A stretch of DNA of 64,000 bases from Glandiceps talaboti (GCF_964340395.1 NC_135559.1:16736050-16800049); one strand, 5' to 3'. Counted from the stretch's first letter, positions 47,320 to 57,377 are shown. The notes: a model not told the origin generated them from the sequence alone. Program-made: numbers and translations.

Positions 47320-47640
47320 AGTCGAGTAAAATAACTAGACAAATCAAGTTCGAGCCCCGTCGCTGCCGTTTCTTTCTGAGAGGCTTAAGTCCTTGGGCAA
47401 GATTGGAGGCATGATTATGCCCTATAGTCAACCCAGCTGTATAATGAGGCACCTGGTATGATAGAGGTTGCAATGTGAATGCTTTAATTAACTCTATGCG
47501 CTCATAGAGGGTGCAATGAATTGTGTGCTCATTTGTATCAGGAAGTAAAGGGCCGTTGTGCTGCTATAGATCGGTACCAAGGGCGATAATAATATAATTG
47601 TAAAGTGCTTCGAGCACAGAGTGGAAAAGTATATAAACCA
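47320..47640 (+). mobile_element. SINE-like relic (tRNA-derived head)
   Basis: AAGTTCGAGCCCCG near 47,346 resembles a pol III B box. It is followed by TCCTTGGGCAAGATT, by ACCCAGCTGTATAATGAGG with a following CACCTGGTA, and by a tail, AAAGTGCTTCGAGCAC then GTATATAAA. This is the general layout of tRNA-derived SINEs with a LINE-like 3' end in marine invertebrates. The A box is not convincing and no target duplication was found. Confidence 0.5.
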
Positions 47641-47669
47641 ACATTAGTAGTATAGAGAATGAGAATTCT

Positions 47670-47900
47670 GGCGCAGTTAAAACGACATGTCCCATTTTTA
47701 TCAGTTTTAAGGTAAATTAAGCCTTAAAACTGTACTAAAATCAATTTTAGAACCAGTTTAAACCAGTTAAAGCGACATGTCTGTTGTAAACTTGTTATAA
47801 GGCAAAATAAGCATTAGTAATCGATCATATTTGTCTTGTCTGTTTTAAACTTGTTTTAAGGTAAATTAAGCCTTAGTAATCGATCATATCTCAGTATATA
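47670..47900. repeat. Three imperfect direct repeats at the left edge of the PolB element
   Basis: A ~60-bp motif with GCGACATGTC, TTTTAAGGTAAATTAAGCC and AGTAATCGATCATAT is present in three imperfect versions starting near 47,683, 47,774 and 47,838. It may mark the end of the neighbouring element, but no matching sequence was found on its right side. Confidence 0.7.
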
Positions 47901-48065
47901 ATTTATTTATAATTTTATTCAACGAAGCGACATACTGCTACGCTGCTATGCTTGACTGCCCTGTCACGCCGTCTATGACCCATATATACTATCTGTTTAA
48001 TTGTATGTATGGCAGCCCTCAGTGACTCAGTGATGCATGACTACCTCAGGCAGCCTCAGGAATGT

Positions 48066-48108
48066 CTAGGTTACAAGGTCAGGTTACAAGGTCAGGTTAC
48101 AAGGTCAA
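48066..48108. repeat. Short direct repeat, three copies of GGTTACAAGGTCA
   Basis: Three consecutive 13-bp copies directly upstream of the zinc-finger ORF. Confidence 0.85.
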
Positions 48109-48225
48109 TTGACTGTTACAGATTGTTCACAACCCATGACTTATTGGCGTGCGCCCAATTAAACAGATACAAAGAGATGGTATATATGAATATAAATGGA
48201 TCCTAATACCAAGTGATACATTACG

Positions 48226-48603
48226 ATGCGAGAGAACTGTACCACTTGTGGTAGGTCGGCGCCAGAATTCAAATGTGACAAATGCAATAAACATTTTAGA
48301 CATAAACATAATTTTATCAAACACATAAATATAAAACACTCCTGTGAGACTACAATTAAATGTGAATATCCTGATGCATTTCCAATATGCGAACGTGTTT
48401 TTCCTGAATTCGTATGTGATAAACGTAAAGTTGCATATAAATACGAGTGTCATTTAAAGATACATTTTAACAGAAGTATACCTTGCGTTAAACAACCTAA
48501 GAGATATTTTTGTGATTGTGGTTCAGAATTAGGTAGTTATCCTACGTTATATATACATAAAAAGAAAAATTGTAAGTTAAGAAAAAAACAATTGAACAAA
48601 TGA
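48226..48603 (+). CDS. Small zinc-finger protein of the PolB element
   Basis: An intact 125-codon ORF rich in Cys, His and Lys. Two CxxC pairs are near the N-terminus (CTTCG and CDKCNKHF); the second, together with HNFIKHINIKH, makes a C2H2-like finger at about residues 18-38. Further Cys/His pairs follow (CDKRK then YECHLKIHF; CDCGSELG with a later H and C). The C-terminus is basic. A nucleic-acid-binding role is inferred from the fingers only. It is the first ORF of the polymerase element, on the same strand and with the same A/T-rich codon use as the genes after it. The ATG chosen gives the full set of Cys pairs. Confidence 0.65.
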   Translation: MRENCTTCGRSAPEFKCDKCNKHFRHKHNFIKHINIKHSCETTIKCEYPDAFPICERVFPEFVCDKRKVAYKYECHLKIHFNRSIPCVKQPKRYFCDCGSELGSYPTLYIHKKKNCKLRKKQLNK

Positions 48604-48643
48604 ATATTATATATGAATATAAATCTTTTTTTCATTATACAAT

Positions 48644-48766
48644 ATGACAAAGATTTTGAACCCACACACTAAGCGAATGATAACAGTTGGTAGACGTGTA
48701 TACAATAAGCTTATACGGAATGGTAAACTACAACCTATTCCTAATACCGCACCAACAATAGAATGA
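48644..48766 (+). CDS. Short basic ORF with an NPxTxR motif
   Basis: 40 codons beginning MTKILNPHTKRMITVGRRVY and ending in a TGA. An Asn-Pro-x-Thr-x-Arg stretch followed by a basic region and Tyr resembles small motifs found in proteins of large DNA viruses and related elements; that resemblance is from memory and not tested. It could also be the remnant of a longer N-terminal extension of the next gene. A 36-bp direct repeat, about 48,796-48,830 and 48,866-48,902, lies between this ORF and the polymerase. Confidence 0.45.
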   Translation: MTKILNPHTKRMITVGRRVYNKLIRNGKLQPIPNTAPTIE

Positions 48767-48789
48767 AGTGAACGAAGAGAAAATCCAAA

Positions 48790-51700
48790 AAAAGATAATA
48801 TTTATAATATCTTAGATTGGCCAGTTCCTACCAATCTTCCTCGACCATTAACGGCAAAAAAAGAAGATAATATCTATAATATCTTAGATTGGTCAGTTCC
48901 TCTTATTAATAAAGGCTATCATCATGTTGGTGGCGCTCTAATATTACTTAGATATTACGAACTTGAAAAAGCTTTTAATGGATATGTGAAGTCGTATGAA
49001 ATTGTTATTACTGAGAACGAACCTCACTCACAGTTAAATGAAAATAAATATTTAATAAAACAAATCTTAGAACAAAATTTAGAAGATCAAGGTGGAATAA
49101 AAGTAATATTAACCTTGAAGATAAAATTTGTTAAATACAACTCAAATATGGAAGAGATAACAAATGATGGTTATTTTAATAGTAGTCCATTAGTAATTAC
49201 AAATACTGATCAAATAGATGAACAAATTAATGCAAGTTTCGAAAGAGTTATTGAACACATCGCTAAATGGCTACATGAAGGATCTGGATGGCAAATAAAA
49301 ACACTTCTTAAATTTTATGTAAATATTGTAAGATACGGACCTTTACAAGGTAACTCATATATCAAATTACCAAAAGAACTACAAAATCCAACATAAAAAA
49401 TAATGAATGTTTTAGATGGTGTCATTTAGCATATACATTTCCTGTTAAAATTGATAAAAATAGATCATCTAAATACAAACAACATATCAATGATGTAAAT
49501 TATAAAGGAATAACATTCCCAGTTACTACAAAACAAATACCAAAACTTGACAACCAAAATAATTTATCTATTTCTATATTTGGTTATAATCAAAATAAGG
49601 TGAAACAACAAGCATATCCAATTTATGTTAGTAAACAAACTTGTGAAGATCATCTTGATTTACTACTAATAACTCGTGGTGATAGTCAAAATCATTATGT
49701 TTGGATCAAAGACTTTAATCGGTTCATGCATGGTATAACAAATCATAATGGAATAAAGCATTTCTGTAGATATTGTTTACAGCATTTTACAACTGTAGAG
49801 ATTTTAAATCAACACAATCCTATTTGTTTTGAAATAAATGGGACACAAGCTATACGAATGCCAACTGAGGAATATAAATGGTTATCATTTAAAAATTACC
49901 CAAAACAATTAAATGCACCATTTGTTATTTACGCAGATTTCGAATCGATAACTGAAAAAGTGAATACCAGCCATCCTAACAATAATACTGTATTCACGCA
50001 ACATTATCAAAAACATGAAGTATGTAGTTTCGGATATAAACTAGTTTGTTGTTACGATGACACATTCAGTAAAGAAAGTGTTATTTATAGAGGACCAGAT
50101 GCATCTAAGAAATTTATGGAAATGATGTTATCGGAAGTTGATTATTGTAATGATATTAAACAACAACATTTTAACAAACCTTTGTGTATGAGTAAAAACG
50201 ATGAAAACTGTTTTAAAAATGCGTTGCAATGTCATATTTGTGAAAAAATCATACGAAAAAGATGATATACGAGTCTGTGACCATTGCCATATTACTGGTC
50301 AATACCGTGGTTCAGCGCATGAATCCTGTAATATCAATTTTCAAGTAATGAAGAAAATCCCTGTTATATTCCACAACTTAAAGGGGTATGACTGTCATTT
50401 CATCGTACAAACTCTTGAAAATTTTAATGAAAAGATCGATATTATTCCTCATTCTATGGAAAAGTTCATGGCTATAATGATTGGTACTCATTTAGTCTTC
50501 ATAGATAGTTTAAATTTCTTGAATGCTTCATTAGAAAAACTTGTCAGTAACACGAGTGATTTCAAATACACAGAACAGGAATTCCCCAATAGCTTAAAAT
50601 TACTAACACGGAAGGGTGCATACCCCTATGACTATATGGATTCCACCGAAAAATTTAAGGACGTTAATCTTCCACTAAAAGAAACATTCTATTCTATGCT
50701 AAATGAGGCTGGCATAACCGATGAAGATTATGTACATGCGCAAGATATTTGGAAGCATTTTAATATGCAAACGATGGGTGATTATAATGACTTATATCTT
50801 AAAACTGATGTATTATTACTAACGGATGTATTTGAAAATTTCCGAAAGACATGCAATCTATACTATTATCTCAATCCCTGTCATTATTTCAGTGCTCCAG
50901 GATTATCTTGGGATGCATGTTTAAAAATGACTAAAATTAATCTCGAACTATTAACGGATATAGATATGCATCTCTTTATAGAAAAAGGTCTTCGTGGTGG
51001 TATCTCTTATATATCCGCTGGCCATGCAAAGGCAAACAATCCATACATGAAAGATTATGATCCGACTCAGGAATTAAAATACATCATGTATTTAGATGCA
51101 AATAATCTTTATGGTTGGGCAATGGTTCAATCTTTACCAATGGATGGATTTAAATGGGTTGATGTAGATTCATTTGACTGTAAATACTTAGATAATTATT
51201 CCAATAAAAGTGACCATGGATTAATCCTTGAAGTTGATCTTGAATATCCTAGCGAGTTACATGATCTCCACAATGATTATCCTTTAGCACCTGAGAGATT
51301 ATGTATTACTGAAGACATGTTATCACCACATAACAAAAAGATACGTGACTTATTTAATATCAAATGTGGAAATATAGAGAAATTGACTACAACTTTGAAA
51401 CCAAAAAGGAATTATGTACTTCATTTCCAAAACTTAAAACAATATTTATCACTCGGTTTAAAAGTCACTAAAATCCATAGAGCTATTGAGTTTAACCAAT
51501 CAAAGTGGATGTCGCAATACATCTTATTTAACACGGAAAAAAGAAAAAAAGCTAAAAATACCTTCGAAAAAGATTTCTTCAAACTAATGAATATCTCTGT
51601 ATTTGGACGAACCATGATGAATGTACGTAAGCATCGTAATATAAAATTATGTACATCAGAAAAACAAATAAAAAAATTAGTAGCTAAACCAACTTTTGTT

Positions 51701-52348
51701 ACGCAAAAAATTATAACTAAAGGATTGGTTGCTGTTGAAAATAAAAAGGAAAGATTAACTTTAAATCAACCATTATATGTTGGAATGTGTATTCTTGATT
51801 TGTCCAAAACTTTAATGTATGACTTTCATTACAAATATATCAAAGAAAAATATGGTTCAAAAGCAAAGTTGTTATTCACAGATACTGATTCATTAATGTA
51901 TGAAATTAAAACTAATGACTCTTATAAAGATTTCTATCAAGACAAAGACCTGTTTGATAATAGTGATTACTCATCTGAGAGTCCATACTATTTTGATTAT
52001 AATAAAAAGTTAATCGGCAAAATGAAAGATGAATGTGCTGGTTTACCAATCACTGAATTTATTGGACTTCGAAGTAAAATGTATTCTTATATCACAGAAA
52101 CTTCATCAACTCGAAAAGCAAAAGGAATGAAAAAAATAGTTATTAAAAAGAATATTACTCATGAAGAATATAAGACTGTACTTTTTGAAAATTTACAAAT
52201 GAAACATTCCATGAATACTATACGATCGATAAATCATCAGATCGGTAGTTACACAATCAATAAAACTTCTCTCAGTTGCTTCAATGATAAACGTTATGTC
52301 CTTAATCATCGTAACACGCTAGCATATGGTTACGTTGATTTTAGGTAA
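48790..52348 (+). pseudogene. polB: Protein-primed family B DNA polymerase (Polinton-like/viral), two frameshifts
   Basis: Three pieces in different frames: about 48,860-49,396, about 49,394-50,265, and 50,201-52,348 (715 codons). The first holds a conserved N-terminal domain (GSGWQIK, then YIKLPKELQ). The second has a CxxC...H finger (CRYCLQHF) and exonuclease motif I YADFES near 49,930. The third has VCDHCHITGQYRG with a following HESCN, exonuclease-region blocks (FHNLKGYD, KTDVLLLTDVF), polymerase motif A YLDANNLYGWAM (about 51,085), motif B NISVFGRTMMN (about 51,590) and motif C FTDTDSLMYE (about 51,880). These are the hallmarks of protein-primed PolB. Frameshifts near 49,390 and in an A-run near 50,236 disrupt it; GTG 48,986 is internal. 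The true start is unclear. Confidence 0.9.
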
Positions 52349-52969
52349 ACTGTAAGTAATTTTAGGTAAACCTTAGTAACCTTTAAGTAAGCTCGAGTTG
52401 AAATGAAATTAGCCAACCATTAAAATCTATTGGTTCGTTATTTTGATTAGTTATCCAAATTCGAAGATTAGTTATATTCATTTTCTTGATGGGTACTGGA
52501 ATATTAGCAGGAAATGAATAAGTGACAGGTTCTCCTATTTCACCCTTATTTTCCTGTATCATTAAAATTTGTAAATAATTAGACCTTTTCCCATTGATGT
52601 AATTAGTAGGTGTATCTATAATATCGCAGTAAACTACGTATTCAGTCACAGGAAGAAAATCTGCTTTGTTTGGACTAATACCCGATAAACTATATTCTTT
52701 CTCTTTAAAACCAAGTATTTTCGCTAAATTGAAAAGTCTATTTTAACATTATCACCGAATACCATTCGTGTTTTTCCTGTTGGCAAAATTCTCTTAAAAT
52801 TAATCAATTTTGATCTACCAATCGCTAGTGATAATGTATCTACATTGTAATTACCTGGTTCTACTTTTTTAACTGATGTTTTATTGTTAGTGGTAAAAGC
52901 AATTTCATTGTTGTTTTTTCGTAATATTATACCAGGAATTATATAGTTTACACTCCAACAGTCGTATCT

Positions 52970-53795
52970 GTTTATAATGGCGGGCTAGACATTGCTCCCT
53001 CTACCTCAGTCCGCAATCTCGGTGTTACTCTCCGTAGGGACGGCCCCATGTCTGATCAGATTAGTCATATTTGCAAGAATGATTACTTTTCGTTATACAA
53101 GATTGGAAAAATTCGCAAACTGTTAGACAAAGCCTGTACAGAGAAATTAATACATGCATTTGTGACATCCCGACTCGATTACTGCAATGGTCTATTGTAT
53201 GGAATTCCAAAATACCAGATAGATCGTCTGCAGTCACTCCAGAATGCTGCAGCCCGTCTTGTCAGTTGTACATTCGACCACATTACTCCTGTACTCTATG
53301 ACTTGCATTGGCTCCCAGTTGATGCTAGGATTAATTTCAAAATCCTACTAATCACTTTCAAGATAATCAATCACGTAGCACCATTATACCTGTCAGATGT
53401 AATTAGCATTTATGTTCCAACACGAAATCTTCGCTCTGCTGAAAAGCTACTCTTAGTCCAACCACGTGGCAATTTCAATAGATCTTATGGCCAGAGGGCT
53501 TTTTCAGTGTGCTCACCCTCTCTGTGGAATTCACTTCCATTTGAAATAAGAAATATAATGACAGTTGACATTTTTAAACGTAGTTTAAAGACACATCTTT
53601 TTAGACAACATTTTAAGTGATTGATTTTAACTTGTCGGTTTTTATACATTGTGAATTATTTTAGTCTGTCAGTTTTACATTTAGTCCCTTTTTGTGTGCT
53701 GTTATTTTCTTTACTTTATTGCAATTTTTTTTTTAAACTTCAGTCTGTACAATGCGCTGAGACGCATGTGTAGCGCGTTTTCTTACAATAAATAA

Positions 53796-53842
<47 letters not shown>
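52970..53842 (+). mobile_element. LINE-C: 5'-truncated L2/CR1-like retrotransposon
   Basis: Plus-strand insertion into the opposite-strand gene of the PolB element. It consists only of the RT C-terminal region, a 3' UTR with GCGCTGAGACGCATG and a following GCGCG, and a (TAA)n tail (53,796-53,842). This is the usual form of a 5'-truncated L2/CR1 insertion. Target duplication is not clear. Confidence 0.88.
52973..53620 (+). pseudogene. LINE-C ORF2 C-terminal fragment
   Basis: About 215 open codons entering from the truncated 5' end (VRNLGVTLRRDG); the Met at 53,048 is internal. Characteristic blocks of the post-RT region of L2/CR1 ORF2 are present: RLDYCNGLLYGIP, DRLQSLQNAAARLV, HWLPVDARI, then SPSLWNSLP and FKRSLKTHLF. 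No RT catalytic motifs remain. The frame is open to its natural stop, suggesting a fairly recent insertion. Confidence 0.9.
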
Positions 53843-53843
<1 letters not shown>

Positions 53844-53959
53844 CAGTCAACGTTTCTGTAAAACTGATAGTGATATCATTAGATTTTTCATTTATATACA
53901 ACTTCATTGTTTTTTTAAAATATTATACTATATAATATATACAAAATACAAAGTATAAT

Positions 53960-54943
53960 ATGCCATCAAATTTTGGACTAGGTATGATAGCACCTCAAGG
54001 ATATACACTTAATGATCTTAAAGATGTTTTCACATCGAATTTATCTGGATGACATAATAATAAAGATTTTGTCTTAAGATGGAAAAATGAACCTAAAATA
54101 ATTAATTTAGAACCAGCGGCAGTTCAATCACACGAGCATACTAATAATTTAGCAGACCTAAATGATATAGATGAGACAATCGAAGAATTTAAAATAACGA
54201 AACACCATGTACCATTTGGCTTTGCGTATAGTAACAGAGATGCCAAGTTCTATGCTTTTGATTTACCACGAGACTTTGTTGAATTGATCGAAAAACCATT
54301 AACTATTGACCATGGTTTAACTGACCGAGTTCCTTATGTGTTGATTTATAATAACAATACTAAAACATTTAGTTTAACTGATATCAGACACTATTTACTG
54401 GAAGCAGATCCTAGACTACACCTGTTGAACCCAAAACTGCATTTAAAAATGGATGCTTCAAAAACAATAGTAAAAAGTGATAATATTTTTCGTAGAATTA
54501 TGAATTCAGGAGAATGGTATTGTAGTTATATTATTCAAGAAGGAATTATTAGCTTATTTTATGATGCGCAGTTTAATGTAACTGGTTTGAAACCTATTGA
54601 TGTGGCTAAATTAAATTTGATTTCTATTAATGATGCGATGACGTACAGTATAAAGAAAGTAAGCAGTGGTACCATTATTATTAAATGTATTAAATTAAAT
54701 ACTGAGGGTGAATACAATACGCTTTTGGATGGATTTTCAATAGCGTGTGACTGACGTACATTATTAACTATTAAAATTCATATTGATAATGAGAATATTA
54801 ATGTTATTTTTACAGAAAATAAAGTGTCAAAAGAAGAGGAAACAAATGAAGTGTTATATGCAATAACACAAGGGTTAGTGTTTCTAGATATCAAAACAAT
54901 AACTTTGAAACGTATGATTCTTATAGATTTTAAAGTATTTTAA
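53960..54943 (+). pseudogene. PolB-element gene of unknown function with two in-frame TGA codons
   Basis: One continuous frame of 327 codons from ATG 53,960 to TAA 54,941-54,943, interrupted only by TGA at 54,050-54,052 and 54,752-54,754. The middle section (including 54,284-54,754) is well formed, with VPFGFAYSNRDAKFYAFDLP, GLTDRVPYVLIY, NSGEWYCSYIIQEG and many Ile/Val/Asn residues. The composition suggests a soluble, possibly beta-rich protein. I do not recognise a domain. Its position between the opposite-strand gene and the membrane-protein genes, and its codon use, tie it to the PolB element. That both breaks are TGA and none is a frameshift is unusual compared with its neighbours. Confidence 0.6.
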
Positions 54944-55196
54944 TATTTGAAAGAGCAATAGTTATTTGTTATATAAAATTCGATGACGAAAAAAAATATC
55001 TCATTTAACATACGTAATAAACAAACAAATTTTACCAACATCTATGTCTCGGTTATTTCATACTGAAAAAAAAGTTAAAATTAGTATTAATTTTACGGTC
55101 TTCGATCGCAGTTATACAAAAATAATTTATCGTTCCACTTTGATTATCAAACCTTATAAAAGTAATATTTTTAAATATATAAGGTGATACCATAAA

Positions 55197-56185
55197 ATGA
55201 TTGATCAAAATATTAAAACGATACAGGATTTAACAGATTATCTTACACGAGTATGTAGTGCGTATAGACGTTCTGATAAATTATTAAGTCGTGTTAATAA
55301 AGGAATACTTATTACTAGTGGAATTATTTCAGGAGTTGGTGCATTAGCTGCTGTTCCCGTAATTCCAGTTTTTATTAGTTTATTAGCAGCTGTTCCAATA
55401 GTTGTTACAGTTGTCAACCAAACCAACCTGAATATCTCACACCACCAATAATTGGTCGTTTAAGGGACTATCAGGCCTACCTCAGAAGAGACACTGCGGG
55501 TAATAAAGATGAAATCGCTAAGGTTGAAAAGATAATTAAAAAATGGAATGAGCTCAACCCTGAATATACAATCATGCGTAAAGAAATTGATACAGCAGTC
55601 AAGAGTTTAGAAGATTTGTATGATAGAAAAAAAGAATTGGAAAACAGACAAAAAATCGAAGAATTAACGCAAGATGAAAAAAAAGAATTAGGTAGAATTG
55701 AGATTCATATCTTAAAATATAATAAAGAAACTGATATTTTACGTAATAAGTTAGCTGAGACATCTTCTTTGAAAGAAGTACTCAAAGACCCAAATCTTAG
55801 TATTAAAGATAAACTGGTAATTCTTTTCAAACGTAATGGAGTTACTATCGTTTCATTGGCAACAGCACTCGGTTTAGTTATAACTACTATAGCTATTGCA
55901 TTAGGTATAAAATCAAAATCACCACCCGTTGGTAGCAGTGGTGGTAGTGGTGGTAGCAGTAGCGGTGGTCCAGTCAAAGCAGTTATTAAACGTGTTGCGA
56001 ATGTATTGAAATGGCTCGGTAATAAAGCAGCGATGGCACTGCCAGGTATTATTGGTACTATCGTGTCGTTTGTTTTAAAAACAGCGGGACAAGTTGTAGG
56101 ATTTATAGCTGAACATGTATGGCTGTTGGCAACAATAAAGCTTATGATAAAAAATGTATTTACAAAGACTCGGACATTATTATAA
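55197..56185 (+). pseudogene. PolB-element membrane protein with coiled coil and Gly/Ser linker, one frameshift
   Basis: The first piece (55,197-55,451) ends with a long hydrophobic hairpin (ILITSGIISGVGALAAVPVI, then VFISLLAAVPIVVTVV). A frameshift near 55,440 leads to a second piece, open through to 56,185. It contains a charged, probably coiled-coil segment (KSLEDLYDRKKELENRQKIE), a third membrane segment (VSLATALGLVITTIAIALGI), a Gly/Ser linker (GSSGGSGGSSSGG), a basic stretch and a final hydrophobic region (MALPGIIGTIVSFVLKTAG, GFIAEHVWLL). I read it as a multi-pass membrane protein of about 320 residues. The Met at 55,574 is probably internal. Function is unknown; a role in a virion membrane or host membrane is conceivable but unproven. 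Confidence 0.6.
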
Positions 56186-56579
56186 TGATTCCCAACATAG
56201 AAAAAATAAATCAAAAGCTTTCTTGGGAAAAAATTGCACTCTCGAATATATTGAAAAAGCAAGCGATAAAGAAATCGAAAAGTATTATAAGATATATGAA
56301 AGCACTTACAGTTCTCTCGTAAGTGACAACATTGTAAATGCAGTTTTATTTGGGATTAGTAAAATAGTAGGACTTGTGCTTCCAGTACATAATGTGAATA
56401 AATTAAATGACGACTTGAAAAATAATTTTCTTGTTACAAATCAATTCAAACAACTTACTGGAAAGTTAGCATACAGTTATGGTCCTCTTTTGACATTGAC
56501 AAGTGGTGGTCTCACTATTTTAAATAATATTAACTTTGCAACACACAATTGTCCCAAGCAAAGTGACTTAAATGAATAG
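56154..56579 (+). CDS. PolB-element hypothetical protein with a hydrophobic segment
   Basis: 141 codons, overlapping the end of the preceding gene by 32 bp in another frame. The first dozen residues are doubtful; homology-like composition starts around NDSQHRKNKSK. Charged helices (EYIEKASDKEIEKYYKIYES) precede a hydrophobic stretch (VNAVLFGISKIVGLVLPV) and a second, weaker one (YGPLLTLTSGGLTILNNI). No domain was recognised. It overlaps the next small ORF by 8 bp, the tight packing expected of a virus-like element. Confidence 0.5.
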   Translation: MYLQRLGHYYNDSQHRKNKSKAFLGKNCTLEYIEKASDKEIEKYYKIYESTYSSLVSDNIVNAVLFGISKIVGLVLPVHNVNKLNDDLKNNFLVTNQFKQLTGKLAYSYGPLLTLTSGGLTILNNINFATHNCPKQSDLNE

Positions 56580-56712
56580 TCAAATTGAAAAGAGTGACTT
56601 GAATGACTTGAGTCAACTTGATCAAGAACTTGTTAAAGAACTTGATATAGAACTTGATCAAGATATTGAAAACAACTTGAAAATTGACTTGATTAAAAAG
56701 AAAAAAAAATAA
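56572..56712 (+). CDS. Small charged ORF (46 codons)
   Basis: ATG 56,572 overlaps the upstream stop codon region. The protein consists almost entirely of short acidic repeats of the type DL, EL and DQ, ending in a Lys run. It may be an amphipathic or coiled-coil peptide. No homologue is recognised, and it could be a chance ORF. Confidence 0.35.
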   Translation: MNSQIEKSDLNDLSQLDQELVKELDIELDQDIENNLKIDLIKKKKK

Positions 56713-56798
56713 AGTAATTTAAAAATAAAATATTTTATATTATATAGTTATTATATAATTATTATATAGTTATTATATATATATATATTAGTGTAAAA

Positions 56799-57243
56799 AT
56801 GAGTGATACAGAAAGTGTAACACAACCTCAAGTAGAAACTCAAGTAGAGACTGTTACTACAAACAGTAAAACTAAAAATCCAGGTAGAGTTGCATGGGGT
56901 AAAAAAATTAGCAGTAATTTCAGATGAAGCAAAAAAACGAAAAAAATTAAAATCAAAAGAACCGATAGTCGATAGCGTCAAATCAATGGAACCAATAAAG
57001 GTAACTGAGTCAGACAATAAAAGCTCGCAATTTAATAGTACTAATACTATGATTTTATTAACTCCTGGTTCATTAGTAATTGGGGTAGCTGGTTTATATT
57101 ATAAAAGACAGTGGTTTTTACAATCAAGTGATATTCAGTCGTCAGCAGAGTCAACAGATTCATCAGAATCAACAGAGTCTAAACAATTAACGACATTACA
57201 ACCAGTTAAAAATAAAGCTCTATTAAATGGAATAATAAAATAA
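56799..57243 (+). pseudogene. PolB-element small membrane protein, frameshifted in an A-run
   Basis: ATG 56,799 begins a Thr/Val/Gln-rich N-terminus followed by KNPGRVAWGKK. The frame then changes at a run of seven A (about 56,901-56,907) and continues in the frame open from 56,890 to 57,243. That part has a basic segment (SDEAKKRKKLKSK), a single predicted membrane segment (ILLTPGSLVIGVAGLYY) and a Ser/Thr-rich tail. The Met at 56,890 is internal. The combined length is about 148 residues. No function is recognised. It is the last gene of the element before the (TA)n tract. Confidence 0.5.
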
Positions 57244-57285
57244 TATGGAATAAAATAAATCATTATATGGATCACTATTTATTAC

Positions 57286-57289
<4 letters not shown>

Positions 57290-57370
<81 letters not shown>
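57290..57370. repeat. (TA)n microsatellite
   Basis: TA run of about 80 bp separating the PolB element from the 450-bp array. The ORF across it is an artefact. Confidence 0.95.

Positions 57371-57377
<7 letters not shown>

Larger units (their letters stand above)
52383..53907 (-). pseudogene. Conserved opposite-strand gene of the PolB element, split by LINE-C
   Basis: The minus-strand ATG at 53,907 begins a short segment (53,843-53,907). After the LINE-C insertion the coding signal resumes at about 52,963, runs to a frameshift near 52,740, and continues to a stop at 52,383. The last 88 codons include VVYCDIIDT, YINGKRSNYLQI and, near the end, a Gly-bearing IDFNG block. Mixed hydrophobic/polar periodicity and many Asn and Thr suggest a beta-rich protein. 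In comparable elements this position is often taken by a structural protein, but I cannot show that here. It is convergent with the polymerase gene, whose stop lies 35 bp away. Confidence 0.55.
47670..57250 (+). mobile_element. Polinton-like/virus-like element with protein-primed PolB (decayed)
   Basis: The block is defined by a shared style: very A/T-rich coding DNA, tightly packed genes, a protein-primed DNA polymerase, one convergent gene and several small membrane or charged proteins. Most genes carry a frameshift or stop, and LINE-C is inserted, so it is a fossil or a degenerate copy. I looked for but did not see a retroviral-type integrase, a packaging ATPase, a cysteine protease or a clear double-jelly-roll capsid, so it is not a canonical Maverick. 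No terminal inverted repeats were found, and both edges (direct repeats at 47,670 and (TA)n at 57,290) are provisional. Confidence 0.7.

Noticed and set aside
47340-47420. tRNA gene suggested by the B-box-like GTTCGAGCC
   Set aside because: No cloverleaf or convincing A box; it fits a SINE relic better.
48226-57243. Alternative genetic code (TGA = Trp) for the whole PolB element
   Set aside because: TGG is used normally in the polymerase, and the other breaks are frameshifts, so wholesale recoding is not supported; only the two-TGA gene was kept as a question.
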